This document shows, one piece after another, positions 1 through 12,266 of a DNA stretch of 64,000 nucleotides (position 1 is the first letter of the stretch; each line of letters begins with the position of its first letter). The stretch spans positions 310,001-374,000 of the forward strand of contig MOWL01000071.1 in NCBI GenBank assembly GCA_002110485.1. Reading direction: 5' to 3'. Below the pieces are notes generated by a model. The model was not told the origin of the DNA and made no database searches. It was given only the letters and a program-made list of their open reading frames with translations. The translations under genes and the position numbers were made by a program. This stretch comes from Emergomyces orientalis. Taxonomy: Eukaryota > Ascomycota > Eurotiomycetes > Onygenales > Ajellomycetaceae.

Positions 1-686
1 AAGCTATCTCTTTTCAGCAAGGATGACGGCACCCTCCAAGTAATGGCCGCTGACTTCCTTCCTGACGGAAAACGCTTATATCTCCTGGTCGCCGATGATG
101 ACTGCAATATACATGTTCTACAGTATGACCCTGAAGGTACGGAAAAATCTATTCATGTTCTTACCATTTGATGAAAATTATTCTAATAGGACCACCAATA
201 GATCCTGGTTCTTCCAAGGGTGATCGACTGCTGCACCGCAGCACGTTTCACACGGGCCATTTCGCTTCAACGCTTACCTTACTCCCTCGAACGGCAATAT
301 CGTCATCACAAACACCAGACTCCAACCCAGACATGATGGATCTCGATTCATCCGGGCCCCTCCATCAAGTCCTCATAACGTCTGAAACCGGATCGATCGC
401 ACTTATCACGCCAGTCTCTGAAACGTCATACCGACGCCTCTCAGCTCTGCAATCCCAGTTGACCAATACGCTCGAGCACCCTTGCGGGCTTAACCCTCGT
501 GCGTTCCGAGCTGTCGAGAGTGATGGCATTGGTGGACGGGGTATGGTTGATGGTGACCTGCTGCAGAGATGGCTTGATCTGGGTACGCAGCGAAAGGCAG
601 AGATTGCAAATCGTGTCGGCGCAGATGTGTGGGAGATTCGCGCTGATCTTGAGGCTATTGGAAAGGGAGGTTTAGGGTACTTGTAA
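1..686 (+). CDS. CFT1: Cft1/CPSF160, C-terminal part (5' end outside window)
   Basis: This is the last 206 codons of the large subunit of the cleavage and polyadenylation factor, which helps recognise the pre-mRNA polyadenylation signal in the nucleus. Exons are 1-136 and 202-686, with a 65-bp intron (137-201, GTACGG...AATAG) that splits an Asp codon. The frame is open from base 1, so the start lies upstream of the window. The sequence shows the typical end of the CPSF-A domain: a beta-propeller-like LYLLVADDDCNIHVLQYDPE segment, an LITSETGSIALITPVSE strand, and a terminal helix with GDLLQRWLDLG. This ending is shared by Cft1, DDB1 and Rse1 relatives. The short Ser/Asp-rich insert before VLITSETGS and the overall fit favour Cft1. 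The gene converges on the small minus-strand gene that ends at 1151. Confidence 0.88.
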
Positions 687-1150
687 CCGTTTTTTAAAAT
701 GTCTTTTTCGTCCCTTTCAATGTTTCATAGTGTTTAGGCTCTTTTTGTTGGGTTATGGGTCATGTTTCCCTGAAGTCACATTTAATTATTTGTGCGAGCT
801 ATTTGCAGGACACTGCAATGCAGAAGTTGATAGAATTAAGTTTAACCATTAGAATAATGCAAAGTAGCCCTATTCGTTCGTCTTGTTTACATCAATCAAT
901 CCCCTAGTGCCAACCTACGTCTTATAGAGCAATCATATGTGGCATTGGTTTCACAACATGACCAACCGACCCCATCACCTCAATCATCGACCCATAATAA
1001 TTGGATCATACAATATCCACAAGGTATAAAAGCAGAATATAAATAAAAAGTACACATATAATACAAAATGCCCTTCCTTAGCCAACATCAACAGCCGTAC
1101 CCATCAAATTTAGTAAGCATAAACACTCTGTCCACCAGCCCAACAATCAA
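687..1150. other. Convergent 3' intergenic region
   Basis: This is AT-rich spacer between the stop of CFT1 and the stop of the minus-strand gene ending at 1151, and presumably holds both 3' UTRs. I see no gene or RNA in it. Confidence 0.5.
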
Positions 1151-1860
1151 TCAATCGGTCTTCTTCCTTAAAGTCGCTGACAACTCCCGCGCCTTACTTT
1201 CCAGCTCAGCTATTTCCTCTATTTAGAAGAAAGAGAAAAGAAGAAACAGAACGCACCAGTTAGCAAAATTTGACTTGTTTACAGCTTTCCTTCCCTCGCC
1301 TTTTATAAATATATACCAAGAAGGTGATATTTGAGTAATATTTGAAATATAAAACATTCGATATAAAGTCGATACATAAGAAAGCAGCAAGTAGGCACAA
1401 AGTTTAACTTACTATTCCTCGTCAACTTTTCATCATCAACCTCCAGCCTTACCCATGCCCAATAGATAATTTGGTACGTAAGTACGCCGCCTAGGAAGAC
1501 CTTTGCAAAGGCCCGACCGAAGCTTTTGTATATACTTGTCTGCCAAATGGATCGTGTGAAACACGCGCCGGGGGGCGCGCGTTTATCAATGATGTTAGAT
1601 GATAACAAATATAGCGTGGGAATAGTGAATGAATTCCCAAGAAAAGATTCAGGGAAAAAACTAGTTGCGTGTCTTACATGTGCCGAAGGTGCATTAGTGG
1701 TTGTGGATTGTTGTGTGTTACTACTGAGGGGCGGAGCAGTTGACGTGAACGTTCGGCGGCTTAATGATGATGTGGATGGATACTTTAAGGGCATTTGTCT
1801 GATATATGATGATGGGAGGGGAGGAATTCGTGTGGCTTTTGGTATCAACAAGCGAAACAT
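1151..1860 (-). CDS. Small predicted mitochondrial single-pass membrane protein, unknown function
   Basis: This is a two-exon gene (1413-1860 and 1151-1218) that encodes about 171 residues. The 194-bp intron has donor GTAAGT and acceptor AAATAG. Splicing removes an early read-through and gives a charged tail (RNKEIAELESKARELSATLRK). The start chosen is the ATG at 1858-1860; the codons upstream in frame lack a better ATG. The N terminus is rich in Arg, Ser and Thr and has a RRTFTSTA motif like a mitochondrial presequence. A hydrophobic stretch with FLGGVLTYQIIYWAWVRL could be one membrane segment, followed by a short acidic and basic coil. This resembles small inner-membrane proteins, but I do not recognise the family. 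The splice choice is inferred from frame and signals alone. Confidence 0.6.
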
Positions 1861-2170
1861 CGTGACCAATATCTGTTTTGGAAGAGATGAAGGGTGGATA
1901 AAAGTTTATGTGTGGGGGGGTATTCGCTTGTAGTAGGCTGATGTACAGTCGGCGGAAGAAGAGCAGCGGAAAAGCGCGCGGAAGTGCCAAGAAAGTCTTA
2001 ATCACGTGATAAACATGTATTCGTTTCTGTCCCTGGAGAGCACATGGAGGAGAGGGCGATAATCTGATATACATATACGCAATTGTTAATTATGATCACT
2101 AATTTGAAAATGACTGCTCATGGGTTAAAATGGGATGATTAGAAGGTCATCCATCGGTACAAATTATGGT

Positions 2171-2202
2171 GTATATATATATATATACATAGATAGATAG
2201 AC
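2171..2202. repeat. TA / GATA microsatellite
   Basis: An alternating TA run (2172-2187) is followed directly by short GATA units. It is simple-sequence DNA in the intergenic region. Confidence 0.85.
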
Positions 2203-3150
2203 ATCAATTCTGTAGCTTAGAGGTCTTTTAACAACTATTCCAACAAGCGCCATTTATCCCCAGACAGTAAATGGCTGACTTGATAGTATTTAAGTTATTG
2301 TTCAAATTATTAACATGTGGTAATTATTCAATTCAAAAACGATAAGTCGATAATTGCCAATTATGTACGGAGTAAAAATAACTTCAACGTTCACAGCAAG
2401 ACAGTTTTGGAAACAGCCACAATGGGGAATACAGCATGTGAATAGGCACTGTATTGAAATACAGATGTACAGTACAACCAAGTAGAATATAGCTGAAAGC
2501 AGTATGAAGCCTGTTATTCCAAACATTGGCTCTGTATCAAATTGCAGTTGGAAGCCACAAAAAGGAACTTGATGATGACTCAGCAAGCTCACGTGCCAGG
2601 GCAGGGGTGCGGTGGTTGTGTGGGATGCGGAGTTTTGAGTGGAGTTGGGAGTGACAAGCTGTGGGCAAACCCTAAGGGCATTAAGCTTGTTTTTGAGCCG
2701 CAAATGACCCTGACGTCGATCATCAAGCTTGCATCTGGATAACTTTCAAGATGAAATTTTGGACAGTGGTGCCAGGGAGCCATGGGGACTGCGAATTCCG
2801 GCTCAAAATCTCCAAAATCCAGTTCGCGGGAATGTGTCAGCCAGAAACGGAGGCGTTTGGCGGCGACTCCGCGGTGTTTGTGGTGGTCTTTGGTGCTGGA
2901 CAACGCACGCGCAAACGGTTGCGATATTTGACCTTGGGGAGAGGCCAAGCAGCTGAAGGAAACGTCGGCCGCTGAAATTTTGCGGGTGTTTGGCCTCTAC
3001 GCGCGCGAGTCCGCAGTCAGCCAGGTGACGCTAAACCATACTGGGCAATAGCGTGACATTAGTCAGATCCCGCTAGAATGAATTGGGTCTAGCCGACGTG
3101 GCTGAAGCAAAACCAGGCAAAAACAAGAGGGAGGAGGCTCTGAGCGCGGT

Positions 3151-3176
3151 GAGAGAGAGCGAGAGAGAGATAGAGA
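3151..3176. repeat. GA-rich purine tract
   Basis: A run of GA dinucleotides lies about 575 bp upstream of the YTA7-like start codon. CT/GA tracts are common in fungal promoters and leaders. Confidence 0.75.
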
Positions 3177-3748
3177 CAGCTACAGCAGAACACCTTCACA
3201 CAGAGATACACGCACAGATACAGTCACTTCTTTGGCTACTGTTATGCTGCTATCATCATTCCCTCGTTAGTTATCCTTGCTAGATTACCGCACCATTGCT
3301 TTTTCTTTTGTATGCAGAGAAACGCTGGGAAAACCCATCCCCGATCATACCACAATCCAAACCGCATCATCGAAACTGATTCCCACATCTCAATTGTTCC
3401 GCTGCCTCGAGAGATATCCCTGACGCAGCCCGTCTCCGCGTTTTTAGTGCTCGAGTATTAGGAGAGGTGTAAATGTGTGTTTGATCCCACTGAACCTGTC
3501 GCTTTCCCACTCTCCGTTCTTTTGCTCCTACCTCACTCCCGCCTAAACACACAAAAGTCATCACACCTTGTACGTGGACCTTTCAACTTTTGGATCTTTT
3601 CTTTTATTATGATTAGAAGAATATTTTCCTACCTTGAGAGTCATGTATACATATAGAGAAACAAGCGGCCAATTTTTTACAAGCACTGTTGCTAACATGG
3701 AGGTCAAAAAAAAGGCCTCCATTACCGTACCCGGACGCGTGGGACATC

Positions 3749-6700
3749 ATGCCTCGCGCTTCGAAACGCACCCTGGAGGAGATCGCGATGAAATCTGACT
3801 CCAACGATGGCGACTACAGCGATAGCAAGACCCAGCCTGCGCGGAAATCCGCCACATCCAAATCCAGATCGAAGAAACGGCCTACCAAAAAGCGGAGGAG
3901 AAACTCGATGGATGACGATGACGATGAAGAGTCCGACATCCTCACCAGCGAGGACGACATTTCGGCTGAATCTGAATTTGATGAGGATGACCCTACCCTG
4001 GAGAGAAACGCCCGAGGATCAATAAAGAGGAGTGCTGCGAAAAAGGCTAATTATCAACTTTCATCTACTAGCGATGAGGATGAAGAGCAGTCGGGGGAAG
4101 AGGAGGAGGAGGATGAACGGGAGGTGAAGGGGAAATCGCGAAATACTGACAAAGGCAGAACAACAAAACGACTACTGGTGAAATTTCCTATTGCAGCCCA
4201 GTCTAGCACTGCTCGTACAATCAGAACTACCCGGGGTCGTAGCGCCAGCAAGGAACATCCGACACCCACTGAATATCAAGGGACCAGGCGAATTACTCGC
4301 AGAACTTACGATGAGACTGAGGATATTGTTGCTCTCACTGGTTCTGGACGCCACGTGCAGACGGTACGTAAAGCCACGCGCAGCCCTGAGGCTATGCCAC
4401 GGACACGTCGGGGTGCTGCTGCACCTGTTCATGTTCCCTCCAAAAGTACCATCGACGAGGAAGAGGACGGCTCAAGGCAGGACTTGCAGGATGAAGGTGA
4501 TACGGTGCCTGCTGACCCCGTAGCATCCCAGATTGAAATTATGGAAAGTGACCAGCATGGAGATTTCGAGGAAGAAGCCCCAGCTGTGGCTGCGTCGGAT
4601 AATATTAATCCCCAACCTGAAGAAGAAGAAAATGTTCAGGATAAGGACGTTGAAATGGGCGAAGAAGGCTTTGTGCCTGAATCGGACCAAGGCGGGGAAA
4701 ACGAAGAGGAAGAGGAGGATGAGGCTCCACGTTCTAGTCGAAACGCCCGGACAAGCCGGAAACAGAATATGGCTGTGGAAACGGTGGAAGAAGCAAACCC
4801 AGCTACTCGCCGTTCTGCGCGCAAATCTGCCGCCAGAAGTTCGAGACAACCGAATGAGGATGGGAGTGATTTTGAGCCGAATGATGACGAGGCTAATGAC
4901 GAAGACTTATCTGGGTCGGAAGCTTCTCAGCCTTCGCCACGCAAGGGCAGCAGCCAACAAAATATCGACGAGGTCTATGAGAGTAGTAATGACCGTCGAT
5001 CCAGGCTCCGCAAACGGCAATCTCAATCCCAAGGACGGGTTGAGTCGGAGGCAGGTGAACTTGCAGAAGAACTGGCGGAGCTGAGACCCGAACGGCGCCG
5101 CCGGAGAGCACAAAATGAAATAGTCTACGAAGATAAGCCACGGCGTAATCGAAAATCGGTGGATTATAGAATCATCCGACCTGAGATTACTTTGCCTATT
5201 GAAGATGAAGATAACGTACCTTCAGGGTCTCCCTCTCGTCGCGGTCGTGGTGGAGGTGGTGGTTGGCAAAGAAGTCTCTTTTCAACCTATGGCCCCTTTG
5301 GAGGTGCAGGTGGCATTCCACCGCTTTTAGGTGGCCCGGCGGGGACGGGTGCAGCAGGCGGAGCGGACAGCGATAGTAGTGATGATGATTCTGGCCAAAG
5401 ACCAATGGTTGGTGGCGTGGCAGGGATGACCCCTACGTCAGCTCTCGCTCCCGGATTCAATGTTGCTCCTCCTGGCCACGCATTCGGAACAGATGCGGCT
5501 CCCGGCTTGTCAGGCACTCCAGCAAATTTCGGAAAGGTGAAGGATAAGCAAGCTCTGGCTGACTCTGACCCGCTGGGCATCGATCCGAATGTCAATTTCG
5601 ATAGCGTCGGCGGGCTGCAAGGTCACATTGACCAGCTCAAGGAGATGGTTGCACTTCCTCTGCTCTATCCAGAAATTTTCCAACGGTTTCACATCGTTCC
5701 GCCTCGTGGTGTTTTGTTTCATGGGCCCCCCGGTACCGGAAAAACGCTTCTGGCTAGGGCTCTCGCCTCTAGCGTGAGTTCGGAGGGCCGCAAGGTGACT
5801 TTTTATATGAGGAAGGGAGCAGATGCGCTCAGTAAATGGGTTGGTGAAGCGGAGAGGCAACTTCGCTTACTTTTCGATGAAGCTCGAAAGACCCAACCCA
5901 GCATTATCTTTTTCGATGAAATTGATGGTACGTTTTTTGTCTCTTTATTAGCTCTCACCCCTATCAAAAGGATTTTTACCTGATATAATTGAAATCTAGG
6001 CTTGGCGCCCGTCCGATCGAGTAAACAGGAACAGATCCATGCGTCTATTGTTTCCACTCTCCTTGCATTGATGGATGGAATGGATGGTCGAGGCCAAGTT
6101 ATTGTCATCGGAGCAACGAATCGACCAGATTCTATTGATCCTGCCCTGCGACGTCCTGGGCGGTTTGATCGCGAATTCTACTTCCCTCTACCTAATACTG
6201 AAGCCCGACGAGCGATTTTGGATATCCATACCCGGGGCTGGGACCCTCCCCTTCCTAACGACATTAAAGATGAATTAGCGGAGCTGACTAAGGGGTACGG
6301 CGGTGCGGATCTACGGGCTCTCTGTACAGAGGCAGCTTTGAACGCCGTGCAGCGGAAATATCCACAAATCTACAGATCGAATGAGAAGCTCTTGATCGAC
6401 CCGAAAAAGATAGAGATTTCTCCAAAGGACTTTATGATATCCATAAAAAAGATGGTGCCCTCATCGGAGAGGTCCGCTTCATCTGGTGCTTCGCCTTTAC
6501 CCACCATTGTTGAACCCCTCCTGAGAGCTCCATTGCGCGACATAAAGCAAATCCTCGCCGAGATTCTTCCGCAAAAGAAGAGGCTTACAGCTTTGGAAGA
6601 GGCACAGTTTGAAGAGCCTGAGGATTCGGCCGGGTTCAAGAGGGAACGGATGCAACAGGAATTTGAGACCTCCCGTATCTTTAGACCTAGACTACTGATC

Positions 6701-8935
6701 CGAGGCAACCCAGGGATGGGCCAACAGTATCTTGCGGCAGCACTGCTGCACCACTTTGAAGGCCTGCATGTGCAAGCTTTTGATCTTCCAACATTAATAA
6801 GTGACTCTACGAGGTCGCCTGAAGCTAGTGTGGTTCAATTGTTTACAGAGGTGAAACGACACAAACCAAGTGTCATCTATATACCCAACGTGCAAACCTG
6901 GTACGAAACAGTTGGCCAAACGGTCATTTCAACATTTCTTGGTTTACTACGTTCGCTTCCCCCAACAGATCCTGTGTTACTTCTTGGTGTACTTGAGGAT
7001 GATGACGATAATATTGATACCACGATGATGCGCAATTTCTTTGGTTTTTCGAAAAAGAATCGATTTGACCTGCATGCACCCGAGAGTCTTTGGCGATATG
7101 AGTTCTTTAGTACCTTGATAAAGTATATTAAAAGTGCTCCACCGGAATTTCCCGACCCGGAGAATAGAAAAAGGCGTAAGCTCGAAACTCTAGAACGCGC
7201 CCCCCCTCCTCCCCCTCCGCAACCAGTACCTCCAACACGGGAGGAGATGAAGGCACAGAAGAAACGAGATCGCCAAACTTTGAATGCTTTGAAAATCAGA
7301 ATCCAACCAATCATGGACCAGATAAAGAAGTATAAGAAATTTCGGGCTGGCGTCATTGACGAAACACAAATTGGATACCTCTTTGAGGAGGAGGATCCGA
7401 ATGTTGTGACGACTGATATACCATTGGTGCACCGTACCACATTCCGTCCGTTCGAGAAGGATGTCGACAAACATGGTGTACCAGGTTTGCGCGAAACTGT
7501 ATCGGGCAAGTTTTATTACAACATGGAAATCGTCACCATTGAGAAACGGCTCTCAAATGGATATTATAAGCGGCCGAAGGACTTTTTGGCGGATATCAAG
7601 CGCATTGCGAAAGATGCGCGACAGCTTGGTGATCAGGATCGGCAGCTGAAGGCAAACGAGTTACTGTCGAATGTCGAAGTCGATATCGGTAACCTTGAAC
7701 AATCAGACCCTGCACTGGTGACTGAATGCGAGCAAGTCTACCTTCGTGAAGTGGAACGTGAGAGGGTTGCTCTAGAAAAAGCAAAGCGGTCGGAGGGCGC
7801 AGATGGTGTCATGCCTCCTCCGCCAATAATGAATGTTCCCCACGGAAATACGGAGTCATCGCACCAGTCGTCCGGGCCTGTTGTCTTGGGCGAACCCTTT
7901 GCAGGTCGTTTTCCTCTACCGGGGGCGCCCGCCACCCCTACCCGGCCGTCTCATGCCAGTACCATCACGAATGGGTACGGGCCGAATAAAACTAGCATCG
8001 ATGCGAATGAATCCAATATACGGCCTTTAACTAGCAATGGATCTGTCGGTGCCGATGGCGACGTTCAGATGTCAAATTCGGATGACTTCCAACCAAGCGA
8101 GCGCGACAATACTCAAAACAGTTCCTTCGGTCAGTCGGCGCAACCCCGACCGGTGCACTCTTACACAGCACCATCCCAACAGCTCCGGCAACAATCTGGC
8201 CTTTCAAATTTGTCGCAAAAGGGAACAATGACGCCCATGGCTCCTGGTTCACAACCCGGTGACTACGCAAACGATGCTTCAACTACGCAGACAACCTCAG
8301 ACAAGAAACACTCTGGCCCTTCAGATGCACCGCAGTTGAATACGCAAAGCTCAATTGGTGGTTCAGTAAGACATGAATACCCGGATCTGAATCCATACCC
8401 CGACCGCTTGTCAGGAGATGAGCCTCTACCCGATACGCAGCAGGGTGAGAGCGGGGCCTGGGGCACGCCACTTACAGGTATCGTAGATTTTGCAAACTCG
8501 CAACCCAGCCTCGTAAACGGCACTCAATCACAAAGCCACAACAACAGCAAATTCTCACAACCAGGTTCGCAACCTCCCATACCGCCCTTCGACGGCGCCG
8601 GAGCAAGAGCGACAACCACACCCCGCCAAGCGCGCGTGCAGGAACTTCTGCATGAAGAGGGCGCTCAACATCATCACCCCTCTTCCTCCGTCTTTGCTGC
8701 TGGAAAGCTGATTGTGGATGAACATCGATTCGAAGCGCTGCATCAGACATTTACACAGAGAACCAATGGGCTCTCTGTTGAGCAGCTGGAGCAGGTTAAT
8801 ACGAGTCTTATGGATTGCGTGTGGAGGATGCGCGGAGAGTGGAATCGAGTGGAGGTTGCGGAGGCAGTGGAGCAGACGTTCGAAGAGGTGTTGGGCGATA
8901 TTCAATCCATACAGGACTTTGCTACGATCCCTTGA
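3749..8935 (+). CDS. YTA7: Yta7/Abo1/ATAD2-type AAA ATPase with bromodomain
   Basis: This encodes a nuclear chromatin AAA+ ATPase of about 1704 residues that acts on histone H3-H4 and nucleosome density. Exons are 3749-5927 and 6000-8935, with a 72-bp intron inside the first AAA domain just after Walker B. The N-terminal third is acidic and low in complexity. The first AAA module has Walker A GPPGTGKT at about 658-665, Walker B IIFFDEID at about 718-726, and the GATNRP...LRRPGRFD sensor/arginine-finger segment. The second AAA-like module has lost a usable P-loop (RGNPGMGQQ near residue 960), as is usual in this family. A divergent bromodomain lies at about 1205-1295. The C-terminal tail is long and Gln/Ser-rich. 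The start is the first in-frame ATG (MPRASKR). An ATG at 3697 is out of frame and would act as an upstream ORF. The family call is firm. Confidence 0.93.
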
Positions 8936-10092
8936 AAGTGTTTTTTTCTTCTTTCGGTTGCTGGGGGTTTGTTTGCCTTCTTGTGCTCTGCTGCTGTGTA
9001 GGCTGGGGTGTGGTTTGGGTGTCTGTATTTTTCTTATCTTCAATTTATTTGTTATTTTTTGGCGGTAACTAAGCAAGATTCCGCTGCCTTGTGTATTTAA
9101 GATATGTGAGCTTTCCTTTTTCATTTCTATTTTCTTTCTTTATGTTCAATTTGGTTAAGATTGGTTTTGTTGTTGTTGCTGTTGTTCATGGTGGTGATAT
9201 CTCAGAATCATTACTCTGTTTGGCCCTTCCAAATTCCCTCCCTCCCCTTTTTGTATTTTGTTCGTAATTGGGTGTAAGAAGTGGGTATAAGAATGCTTTT
9301 CCGCCTCCTGGTTTTCCAAGGGTACTAGTACTTATTTGTCAAGCTCGTGCTCCTCTTTCTCTGGCAGATCGCCTTGCTTATATAAAACACATATGGAACT
9401 GTAACTGGTTTGTTTTGTTAGATATTATATGCACGTAAAATCTAATATTTGGATTGAGATTCCATTTTCAGTCGGAAAATGAGCTTGATATATTTCGAAA
9501 TCATTGGTTCATCTCTCCGCGACCTCAAAACTGTGCTGATTGCCAGAAACATACTAGCGCGGTCCGGCCACAAAGTTGCCCAGGTGTCATCTTACCTAAC
9601 CCAAGCATTTACCTCCATCCCAATCCATGCAGCCAGATAGCCAGATATACGAACAAGAGACTATATTACCGCCATGCGCAGCTCAAGGACACATATTCTA
9701 CATATACCTTTCTCGCCGAATGTCTAAGCCGACACATTTCCGTCTCTACTGGACAACGAAAAAGCCTTCCCCGTTAATCGGTTGAATAATCCAACCCCCG
9801 GGCGAAGTATCGACTCTTCCCGCGAATTAATTGCCCACATAACTAACGACCACTCCGACTTACGGCATACTTCTACATATTCCCTCCTATACTCTTGTCG
9901 TACCGGATATACGTACAGAGAACGGGGTTGCAATTATTGCTGCTATAGCCCAGGGAAAAGAAGAAAAAAAGAAATTGTCAACTCAAACATAGGGGAGAGT
10001 GAGATACAGAAACAAGAGAGCGGTCGAATTCTCTCCTCCGACGCTCCTCCATTCTCATTCACACTCGCATTCACATACTCTCACTTTACAAG
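8936..10092. other. Intergenic region between YTA7-like gene and SEC66
   Basis: This holds the T-rich 3' UTR of the YTA7-like gene (about 8936-9300) and the promoter and leader of SEC66. Several short frames are present without recognisable content. I see no other gene. Confidence 0.5.
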
Positions 10093-11126
10093 ATGGTGAA
10101 CTGGCTCAGTTTAACCTTCCCCATCGCCTACATAGGCATCCTCATCGGCTCATTAGCGACCTTCTCCTCGCTTTATCGGAAGCGGAAAGCCGGTAAGCTT
10201 GAACACTCTCCAGTCGATTCGAAAATAATTGCCTCTGTTATTTTCCCTCCACCCGCGCTCCTGCTCTAGATATGATAAGATGCTATCCGTTCAGGCTGCA
10301 TAGTTCCATTTCTAACGTATTCGCTCTGTTCCATTAGCTAAATCCACCTCTCTAACACCATGGTTCCCTCCACACCTACAACGAGATATATACCTCTCCC
10401 TCACCTACCTCCACGAGGAACCTAGCACATCGAAAACAACAACGACGTCGGGATCGTCGTCAACAAAGGAGAAGAAAGCCCCCGCTGTTCCTGAGACAGT
10501 GCTCAAGGCAGCGCTCCTCCGCCGCGCGGCAGAGGATATCCGCCGTCTGATCGAGTTGCGCAGCCAGAAGCCAGCGCTCGCGGGCCTGCTGCAGAAGGGA
10601 AGTGTTGGGGATGATTTGTGGCAGCGGTTTCTGAGGGCCGAGAAAGAAATGGAGGAGGAAGTCAGAGATGTGGTTGCGGAGGTATGTTCTAGACTCATTT
10701 TTTTCTCTCTTTTTCTTTTCCTCTTTTGCTCTTTTACGCTAGAAAAGTAAAAAGAGAGACCCTGGTTGCTTACAATTTTCCACTTTAATTTTTGCTCAGG
10801 CCAACCTCTTCGTTCCCAACTGGGGCACCACTATCTTCCAATCCGCCAACGAAATGGTTGCCAACACCCTTCTCCGCGAACGGATCGAGGAGATCCAATC
10901 TACTGTTAAGGAGGAGAGGGAATGGTGGGACAAGAAGAAAGCTAGTATCCAAGAGGGATTCATGAAGGAGCTGGAAGAGGATTCATCTACTAAACAAACC
11001 GGTTCGGGTTCCAATCCTGCGCAAAATAGACTGAATAGTAGTGATGATGATGCCGTGCTGGTTGAGGGTGGCGGACCGGCTGTTAGTGGGGGTGCGAAGA
11101 ACAAGAAGAAGAAGGGGAAAAAATGA
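10093..11126 (+). CDS. SEC66: Sec66/Sec71 subunit of the ER Sec62/Sec63 translocon complex
   Basis: This encodes a predicted ER membrane protein of 256 residues that supports post-translational protein import with Sec62, Sec63 and Sec72. Exons are 10093-10192, 10338-10681 and 10800-11126, with introns of 145 and 118 bp. The N terminus has one membrane segment at about residues 4-27 (FPIAYIGILIGSLATFSSLY) followed by a basic YRKRKA stop-transfer. The cytosolic part carries the family-typical helices ALLRRAAEDIRRLIELR, GDDLWQRF and the motif ANLFVPNWGTTIFQSANEM. The C terminus ends in a basic KNKKKKGKK tail. The first exon is short and is needed to supply the membrane anchor. The acceptor at 10337 and donor at 10682 both keep frame. 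Confidence 0.92.
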
Positions 11127-11768
11127 TGTCGATGTTTTGACATTTTTCTTGTCCATTTTTTCTTCTTTCTATTAGATCCCTACTTCGCGTGGATGAGCGG
11201 TTGGATGTTGGATAATGGCACAAAACCATTGGGTTCGTGTTTGACATCTGCATGGTCCGAAGGGTCTGACTATATCCTTGTCTTAATCCTCGAGAGACAT
11301 CCTGTGCGCGATATACCTTTTATTAATTTTCTTTTAAGTGTTTCTTTAGACATGCGGACAAATGGGGTTCGGCCTTTGAATTTACTCTTTCGTTGCTGTT
11401 TGGTTTTGTTCCCCCCCTTTGGTGAACACTAAAATTATTATTGTACTCCCAAACCGTTCTACTATAGCACCAGGTTTTTTCATCTCTATGTAGGTTACTT
11501 ATTAGCTCTCTGGCATCATCTAGCGAATGACCGAGGCTTATCTTTTCTCCCCTTACATTTTTATTGGTGTACTGTATCTTTTGCTCTTTAATTGCTCTGC
11601 ATCCATGTCATTGTCAATATCATCCTTATAGTCACTTCCTCTTTCCTGATTTTTCATCAAATAACATCTGCTCCTCAGTCTTTACCTTTTCCGTGTTCAG
11701 ATAATAAATGGAGATATGAGGTGTAACAGTGGACGATATGATTGCAGAAAGCAAATTCCCTCCGAAAA
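11127..11768. other. Convergent intergenic region
   Basis: This is T-rich 3' flank of SEC66 and of the facing minus-strand reading frame. I see nothing else in it. In particular, no kinase-like coding sequence continues the minus-strand frame here. Confidence 0.45.
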
Positions 11769-12266
11769 TCATGTGAATAGGTATCGTTTAATGCTTTCCA
11801 GCCCCTGGAGGTCTCCCTCGATTGAATTGGATTTATCCTTGTCAACCCAGCCTTGAGTATAACTTTTGGTGCCCTCGAGTAAGACAGGAACTAGTTCATC
11901 TTCCACTACTTGAACAGTGTAGTGAAATTCATCTGCAAACAGACAGTCCTCGAGAGTATATTTTCGGCTCTGATCTAGAGGAGCAAGTTGGTGGAATATT
12001 GTCAAAAACGGCTTCAAGATCCAATCATGCATTTCATCAAGGGTGTCTTCGAATTCTCCATCATTGTCTGTGGGGATAAAATGTGGTTCTTGACATTTGA
12101 TCTGCCTAAGATATTCTGTCAGGAGGGCAGGGGAGCTTTCAAAATTGGCGGCAAAAATATCAATTTTGAAGCGTTTGTCGGAAACATACACGTTCAATTG
12201 CGTGTCTAGGTTCTTGTTGCTTGATCGAAATGGGCCGATATTGTAAAGAGATTGTTGGTGCATCAT
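11769..12266 (-). CDS. Short hypothetical protein, possibly a truncated kinase-associated family member
   Basis: This is an intronless 165-codon frame starting at ATG 12264-12266 and ending in TAA/TAG-type stop at 11769. The protein is acidic and soluble and has no signal peptide. Its layout recalls the N-terminal portion of large, uncharacterised fungal proteins in which such a region precedes a protein-kinase-like domain. The relevant features are a DEMHDWILKPFLTIF helix, LAPLDQSRKYTLEDCLF, and a FHYTVQVVEDELVPV strand. Here the frame stops before any kinase motif, and the 640 bp downstream show none. It could be a short gene, a relic of a larger one, or an unrelated orphan. The family resemblance is from memory and is weak. 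Confidence 0.4.
   Translation of the reverse strand: MMHQQSLYNIGPFRSSNKNLDTQLNVYVSDKRFKIDIFAANFESSPALLTEYLRQIKCQEPHFIPTDNDGEFEDTLDEMHDWILKPFLTIFHQLAPLDQSRKYTLEDCLFADEFHYTVQVVEDELVPVLLEGTKSYTQGWVDKDKSNSIEGDLQGLESIKRYLFT

Larger units (their letters stand above)
1861..3748. other. Divergent intergenic region upstream of the YTA7-like gene
   Basis: This 1.9-kb stretch holds an AT-rich half (about 2080-2540) with a TA/GATA microsatellite and a TACGGAGTA motif. A more GC-rich half follows, and a GA tract near 3151 precedes the coding start. Short open frames here (for example 2542-2975 on either strand) have no recognisable domain and look fortuitous. It probably contains the promoters and long 5' leaders of the two flanking genes. 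Confidence 0.5.

Noticed and set aside
1526..1933. Open frame of 135 codons on the plus strand
   Set aside because: It lies antisense to the small minus-strand gene (1151-1860), has no recognisable domain and no splice logic.
2542..2975. Overlapping short frames on both strands
   Set aside because: No domain, no consistent start, and several frames overlap each other; this is what a GC-richer intergenic patch gives by chance.
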